Shown piece by piece: positions 42,209 to 43,803 of a stretch of DNA of 43,803 nucleotides. Source of the DNA: an uncultured Oscillospiraceae bacterium (GTDB lineage Bacteria; Bacillota; Clostridia; Oscillospirales; Acutalibacteraceae); assembly GCA_900543305.1 (NCBI GenBank), contig UQQZ01000011.1:1-43803 (forward strand), in the 5' to 3' direction. Position 1 is the stretch's first letter. Each line of letters starts with the position of its first letter. The notes below the pieces were generated by a model. That model searched no databases. It had not been told where the DNA came from and saw nothing but the letters and a program-made list of their open reading frames with translations. A program made the position numbers and the translations under genes.

Positions 42209-42239
42209 GCGGAATATTTGAGGGAAGAAAAGTTTTTTT

Positions 42240-42282
42240 AAAAAGAAAGAGGGCACTGGGAAAACTCCCAACGCCCTCTTTC
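42240..42282 (-). terminator. Terminator of the MerR gene
   Basis: The arms GAAAGAGGGC and GCCCTCTTTC are perfect, with an inner TGGGA/TCCCA stem. On the minus strand TTTTT follows, 2 nt after the MerR stop begins. Confidence 0.88.
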
Positions 42283-42283
42283 G

Positions 42284-43072
42284 TCAAATTTGTTCCTGTA
42301 GCTCCAGCAATGGTCCCTTCAGATCGAAGTAAGCAGAAGTCAGATTGGTGATCATGACCTGCTTTGCCTTGGGATGCTGGACAAAGTATTCTGAAATCAG
42401 TGTATCCATGTGATCCAGCGCTTGTGGGGGTTTTTGCTGACAGAGATAGTCTCCCTCAGGCAGCACTTCCAGGTTGGCAATCCCATCCTTCTGCTGGAGC
42501 ACCTCCAGAAAGATGTAGGTATCCGTGCGGTCTCCCTGCCGCCGGGCAATCAGACCAATGGGAAAGGTAAAAGCGGGCAGTAAGCCCAGAGATTGTCCGC
42601 GAAGGAAAATCTTTGCAGAGCTCTGCTTGAACGCCAGTTCTCCTCCAGAGGGGATGAAGGGTTCCCGCAAAATAAGCCGCTGGCGCAGATGCCGTCGATA
42701 GGCACCCTCCTGTTCCTGATAGCGTTGGTTTTCCTCGATCCGGCGGAGTGCCTCCTCCATCTGCTGCATGGTATTGCGGAGGTGGGCAAGTTTTTCCAGG
42801 GCCTTTTGCTGTCCATCCTGAAGCAGATGCCGAATGTCCAATGTCTGGTTGGGCTGTCGGTATTGTTCCGCATCCCGCAGGGGGATGTTCAGTTCCAGGC
42901 ACATGAGAATCATGTCCATCTCCACCAGTTGTTCCAAAGCATAATACCGGTAGCCTGTCTCCGGATCGGTATAGGCGGGAATCAGCGCGCCGATCCGCTC
43001 GTAGTACCGCAGCGATTTGGGATGTACGTTGCGCAGCTTAGCAAAATCACTGATGGAAAGATAGCCCTGCAT
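42284..43072 (-). CDS. MerR-family regulator (BmrR-like)
   Basis: This 262-residue protein has an N-terminal MerR helix (LSISDFAKLRNVHPKSLRYY, DPETGYRYYALEQL), a coiled coil around residues 80-130 and a C-terminal GyrI-like drug-binding domain. AAGGAGG precedes the ATG at 43072. The palindromic sites in front of the MATE gene and between this gene and the TSCPD gene are its likely targets, so it probably activates efflux on binding a toxic compound. Confidence 0.88.
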   Translation of the reverse strand: MQGYLSISDFAKLRNVHPKSLRYYERIGALIPAYTDPETGYRYYALEQLVEMDMILMCLELNIPLRDAEQYRQPNQTLDIRHLLQDGQQKALEKLAHLRNTMQQMEEALRRIEENQRYQEQEGAYRRHLRQRLILREPFIPSGGELAFKQSSAKIFLRGQSLGLLPAFTFPIGLIARRQGDRTDTYIFLEVLQQKDGIANLEVLPEGDYLCQQKPPQALDHMDTLISEYFVQHPKAKQVMITNLTSAYFDLKGPLLELQEQI

Positions 43073-43096
43073 TTGTGATTCCTCCTTGATTTCCCC

Positions 43097-43127
43097 TTGA
43101 CTTTCCCATTATGGGAAGGTCTATTCT
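43097..43127 (+). promoter_or_regulatory. MerR operator/promoter between MerR and TSCPD genes
   Basis: TTGACT (43097-43102) and TATTCT (43122-43127) are 19 bp apart, with an almost perfect palindrome (TTCCCAT-T-ATGGGAA, flanked by GAC/GTC). It faces the TSCPD gene and also lies in the MerR promoter region, so autoregulation is likely. Confidence 0.72.
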
Positions 43128-43177
43128 GCTATTATACAGCAAATCCTTAAGAATTGCCAGAGACAGGAGAGAACCGT

Positions 43178-43435
43178 ATGATTTATGAGACCAAAGGCAC
43201 CTGTGCCAAAGAAATCAAGTTTGAAGTAGACCATGGAGTGATCCGGTCGGTGGAATTTGTGTTGGGCTGTCCCGGCTTTACCCAGGCACTTACACGCCTG
43301 CTGGTTGGAATGCGTGTGGAGGACGCAATCGCGCAGCTGAAAGGAATTCAGTGCCTGGAGAAAGGCACTTCCTGTCCGGATCAGTTGGCCCTAGCACTGT
43401 CGCAATATCAGGAATTGGAAGGAAAACAGTCTTAA
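43178..43435 (+). CDS. TSCPD-domain (TIGR03905) protein
   Basis: This 85-residue small protein has the conserved GTSCPDQLA motif and an N-terminal YETKGTCAKEIKFEV. The TSCPD domain also occurs at the C-terminus of some ribonucleotide reductases, and the stand-alone family is common in anaerobes with no proven function. Its cysteines (TCAKEI, GCPGF, QCLEKGTSC) could bind metal. AGGAG lies 8 nt before the ATG at 43178. Transcription may respond to the MerR regulator. Confidence 0.87.
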   Translation: MIYETKGTCAKEIKFEVDHGVIRSVEFVLGCPGFTQALTRLLVGMRVEDAIAQLKGIQCLEKGTSCPDQLALALSQYQELEGKQS

Positions 43436-43442
43436 CGGGGAG

Positions 43443-43690
43443 AATTCCTCCTATTACAGTGCGCTTTATGAAGAAACAACCGCCTGGATTGGAGATTTTT
43501 CTCATGGCAACAGGGGCAAGGTCTCCTTCTGCGATATGCAGGACAAGTCCGGCCGTATCCACCTCTATGCCCGGAAGGACGAGATGGACGAGGACTTTCT
43601 CACCGCTCTGAAGTACGGTATGCCCCCTACGGGCGGTCTGGGAATCGGCATAGACCGGTGCGTCATGCTGCTCACCAAAGAGGGGCGGAG
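43443..43690 (+). pseudogene. lysS (lysyl-tRNA synthetase) remnant with internal deletion
   Basis: A single open frame reads RGKVSFCDMQDKSGRIHLYA RKDEM-type OB-fold sequence (about 43512-43590) and runs straight on into DEDFLTALKYGMPPTGGLGI and GIDRCVMLLT (about 43591-43670), the class II motif 3 of LysS. More than 300 intervening residues are missing. It cannot be active. A functional copy should exist elsewhere. Confidence 0.75.
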
Positions 43691-43711
43691 GACAAACCTC
43701 CGCCCCTCTTT
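43677..43711. terminator. Bidirectional intrinsic terminator
   Basis: AAAGAGGGGCGGAGG and CCTCCGCCCCTCTTT form a perfect 15-bp stem with A and T ends. It may be the original lysS terminator and also serves the minus-strand gene at 43735. Confidence 0.9.
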
Positions 43712-43734
43712 TGCCCCGGGGGTACATCAGGCGG

Positions 43735-43803
43735 TTATTTCAGCTTGGCGCCGTCTTTGAACGCGTTGGCCACTTTCTCACCCAGTACGCGGTAGGTAAA
43801 GTG
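43735..43803 (-). CDS. C-terminal end of an unidentified protein (partial)
   Basis: An open minus-strand frame enters at the window edge and ends with TAA at 43735-43737. The last 22 residues read HFTYRVLGEKVANAF then KDGAKLK. It is followed by a terminator at the right distance, which supports a real gene end. Too little is visible to name it. Confidence 0.55.
   Translation of the reverse strand, partial: HFTYRVLGEKVANAFKDGAKLK

Overview
The window (about 54% G+C by eye) looks like chromosome from an anaerobic Clostridia bacterium, most likely a gut Oscillospirales-type organism. The reasons are the ferredoxin-type and [FeFe]-hydrogenase-maturation genes, a tryptophan T-box riboswitch, Gram-positive ribosome binding sites, SigA-like promoters and many MerR/GntR/ROK regulators. 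No tRNA, rRNA, CRISPR array or complete insertion sequence was recognised.

Layout. 1-2.9 kb: an SDR dehydrogenase and an OFA-type MFS transporter (cut by the window edge) behind a MerR-type promoter, with a MerR regulator upstream. 3.2-8.5 kb: MsrA/MsrB lipoprotein, a structured intergenic region, an OmpR-type two-component system, a QueD-like enzyme with a zinc ribbon, a Crp/Fnr regulator and an isolated TetR C-terminal domain. 8.7-19.4 kb: the most unusual part, a ten-gene minus-strand operon. In transcription order it encodes a TM1266-family protein, a FecCD-type permease, an ABC ATPase fused to a second TM1266 domain, HydE-type radical SAM, a NifH-like reductase, two nitrogenase component-1-like proteins, a substrate-binding lipoprotein, HydF and AspA. 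Its promoter overlaps a Fur-like box and its leader ends in an intrinsic terminator. 19.6-26.4 kb: trpEGDCFBA behind a Trp T-box.

26.5-30.6 kb: a MATE exporter and an lrgA-lrgB-cytidylate-kinase-like-gntR operon with a FadR-type operator at its promoter. 30.7-36 kb: small conserved proteins, two GNAT acetyltransferases, gene remnants, a DUF1349 protein, and the start of a ROK regulator/acetyltransferase/aldo-keto reductase operon (34.9-37.7 kb) with a near-perfect 39-bp operator. 37.8-39.4 kb: a spore-photolyase-like radical SAM protein followed by two decayed genes. 39.7-43.8 kb: an old-yellow-enzyme/MATE operon controlled by a MerR regulator, a TSCPD protein, an internally deleted lysS remnant and a partial gene.

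The best candidate for an undescribed system is the 8.7-19.4 kb operon. It has the order of a clostridial hydrogenase-maturation operon (TM1266-hydE-...-hydF/aspA), but a NifH/NifDK-like reductase and a BtuFCD/FecBCD-like importer occupy the interior and no hydG is present in the window. A plausible but unproven reading is an iron-responsive system that imports an iron compound or cofactor and modifies it reductively, linked to H-cluster or another organometallic cofactor's assembly.
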